5,605 nt of DNA from an uncultured Dehalococcoidia bacterium (lineage in GTDB: Bacteria > Chloroflexota > Dehalococcoidia > Tepidiformales > Tepidiformaceae), in NCBI GenBank assembly GCA_937954195.1, contig CALFYR010000566.1, positions 1-5,605 of the forward strand, written 5' to 3'. Made by a program: the position numbers and the translations under genes. Below, in pieces: positions 5,126 to 5,605 of the stretch. The notes below the pieces were generated by a model, which did not search any database, was not told where the DNA came from, and was given only the letters and a program-made list of their open reading frames with translations. The number at the start of each line of letters is the position of its first letter. Position 1 is the first letter of the stretch.

Positions 5126-5605
5126 ATGCCCTGGAACGAAAGCGACGTGACCATTGATGGAGGGGTCCGGCTACGGGTGTACCGGCGTGGGTCGGGCCCG
5201 CAGATCCTGCTCGCGCATGGGGCCACGGACAGCGGACCGTGCTGGGAGCGAGTGGCCGCCGCCCTCGAACCGGACCACGAATTGATTGCCTATGACGCGC
5301 GCTTCCACGGGAAGTCCGATGCGCCATCCGATGGCGTCCTGGGGGGTGGGGGAGACCTGCTGGCGGTGGCAAACGCTCTGGGACTCGAGCGTCCGGCGCT
5401 GCTCGGACATTCCATGGGGGCGAATACCGTCGCCCAGGCGGCCGCAACCAACCCGGCGCGCTTCCGCTGCGCAATCCTGGAAGACCCGCCCTGGTGGGCC
5501 GAACCACCGGCGGGCCGGCGGGGCCCCGCGATGGACTACTCGCAACTTTCCGTGGAGCAGATCGCGAGTGAGGGGCGGAAGATGAGCCCCGGCTGGGACG
5601 AAACG
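5126..5605 (+). CDS. Alpha/beta hydrolase fold protein, 3' partial
   Basis: The first 160 residues of an alpha/beta hydrolase; the frame is open to the right edge, and members of the family usually run to about 250-300 residues. It starts MPWNESDVTIDGGVRLRVYR, a typical N-terminal strand pair. ILLAHGATDSG (27-37) supplies the HG oxyanion-hole region, AYDARFHGKSD (55-65) the usual strand-4 turn, and LLGHSMGA (92-99) the nucleophile elbow with S96 as catalytic serine. The acid and histidine of the triad would lie beyond the window. EDPPWW (~122-127) after the next strand is common in this lipase/esterase-like subgroup. It has its own -10 and Shine-Dalgarno. The substrate cannot be read from the sequence: esterase, lactonase or C-C hydrolase are all possible. 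Confidence 0.9.
   Translation, partial: MPWNESDVTIDGGVRLRVYRRGSGPQILLAHGATDSGPCWERVAAALEPDHELIAYDARFHGKSDAPSDGVLGGGGDLLAVANALGLERPALLGHSMGANTVAQAAATNPARFRCAILEDPPWWAEPPAGRRGPAMDYSQLSVEQIASEGRKMSPGWDET

Noticed and set aside
5058..5545. Minus-strand open frames at the right edge
   Set aside because: They lie opposite the alpha/beta hydrolase, which has a perfect GGAGG, a GHSMG elbow and an uninterrupted frame.

Overview
The window is GC-rich, gene-dense bacterial chromosome: eight protein genes, two of them cut by the window edges, and no intergenic gap longer than 87 bases. I see no RNA gene, mobile element or CRISPR array. The mix suggests a Chloroflexota-like (possibly Dehalococcoidia) bacterium: a stand-alone ferredoxin:thioredoxin reductase catalytic subunit in a setting with no photosynthesis genes, DinB_2 and double-GNAT proteins, a divergent SucC, and TAGTAT/TAGAAT-type promoters. 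The taxonomy is an inference from gene content and composition, not a measured placement.

Layout, left to right: (1) the C-terminal ~90% of a succinyl-CoA synthetase beta subunit (sucC, +), followed 9 nt later by a small GNAT acetyltransferase (+). (2) A ferredoxin:thioredoxin reductase catalytic subunit (-), whose stop codon directly abuts the GNAT stop. (3) An 87-nt divergent promoter region, then a two-part GNAT acetyltransferase (+) that is probably translated from a leaderless mRNA. (4) A DinB_2-family protein (-), whose stop codon interlocks with the preceding GNAT stop in a single CTAG. Upstream of it on the same strand lies an orphan OmpR/KdpE-type winged-helix response regulator (-) with a degenerate, cysteine-rich receiver domain. 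(5) A 68-nt divergent region carrying a 27-bp imperfect palindrome, then a secreted or membrane-anchored CAP/SCP (YkwD-like) protein (+). (6) The first 160 codons of an alpha/beta hydrolase (+), running off the right edge.

Apart from sucC (TCA cycle) these are accessory, housekeeping-type genes in mostly one-gene transcription units; no single pathway ties them together. A weak theme is thiol and redox chemistry (FTR, DinB_2, a receiver with six cysteines). No complete, clearly new system is visible. The most noteworthy items are the atypical cysteine-rich receiver beside a palindromic divergent promoter, the altered nucleotide-loop region of SucC, the insertion-bearing FTR, and the very regular promoter-to-start spacing.
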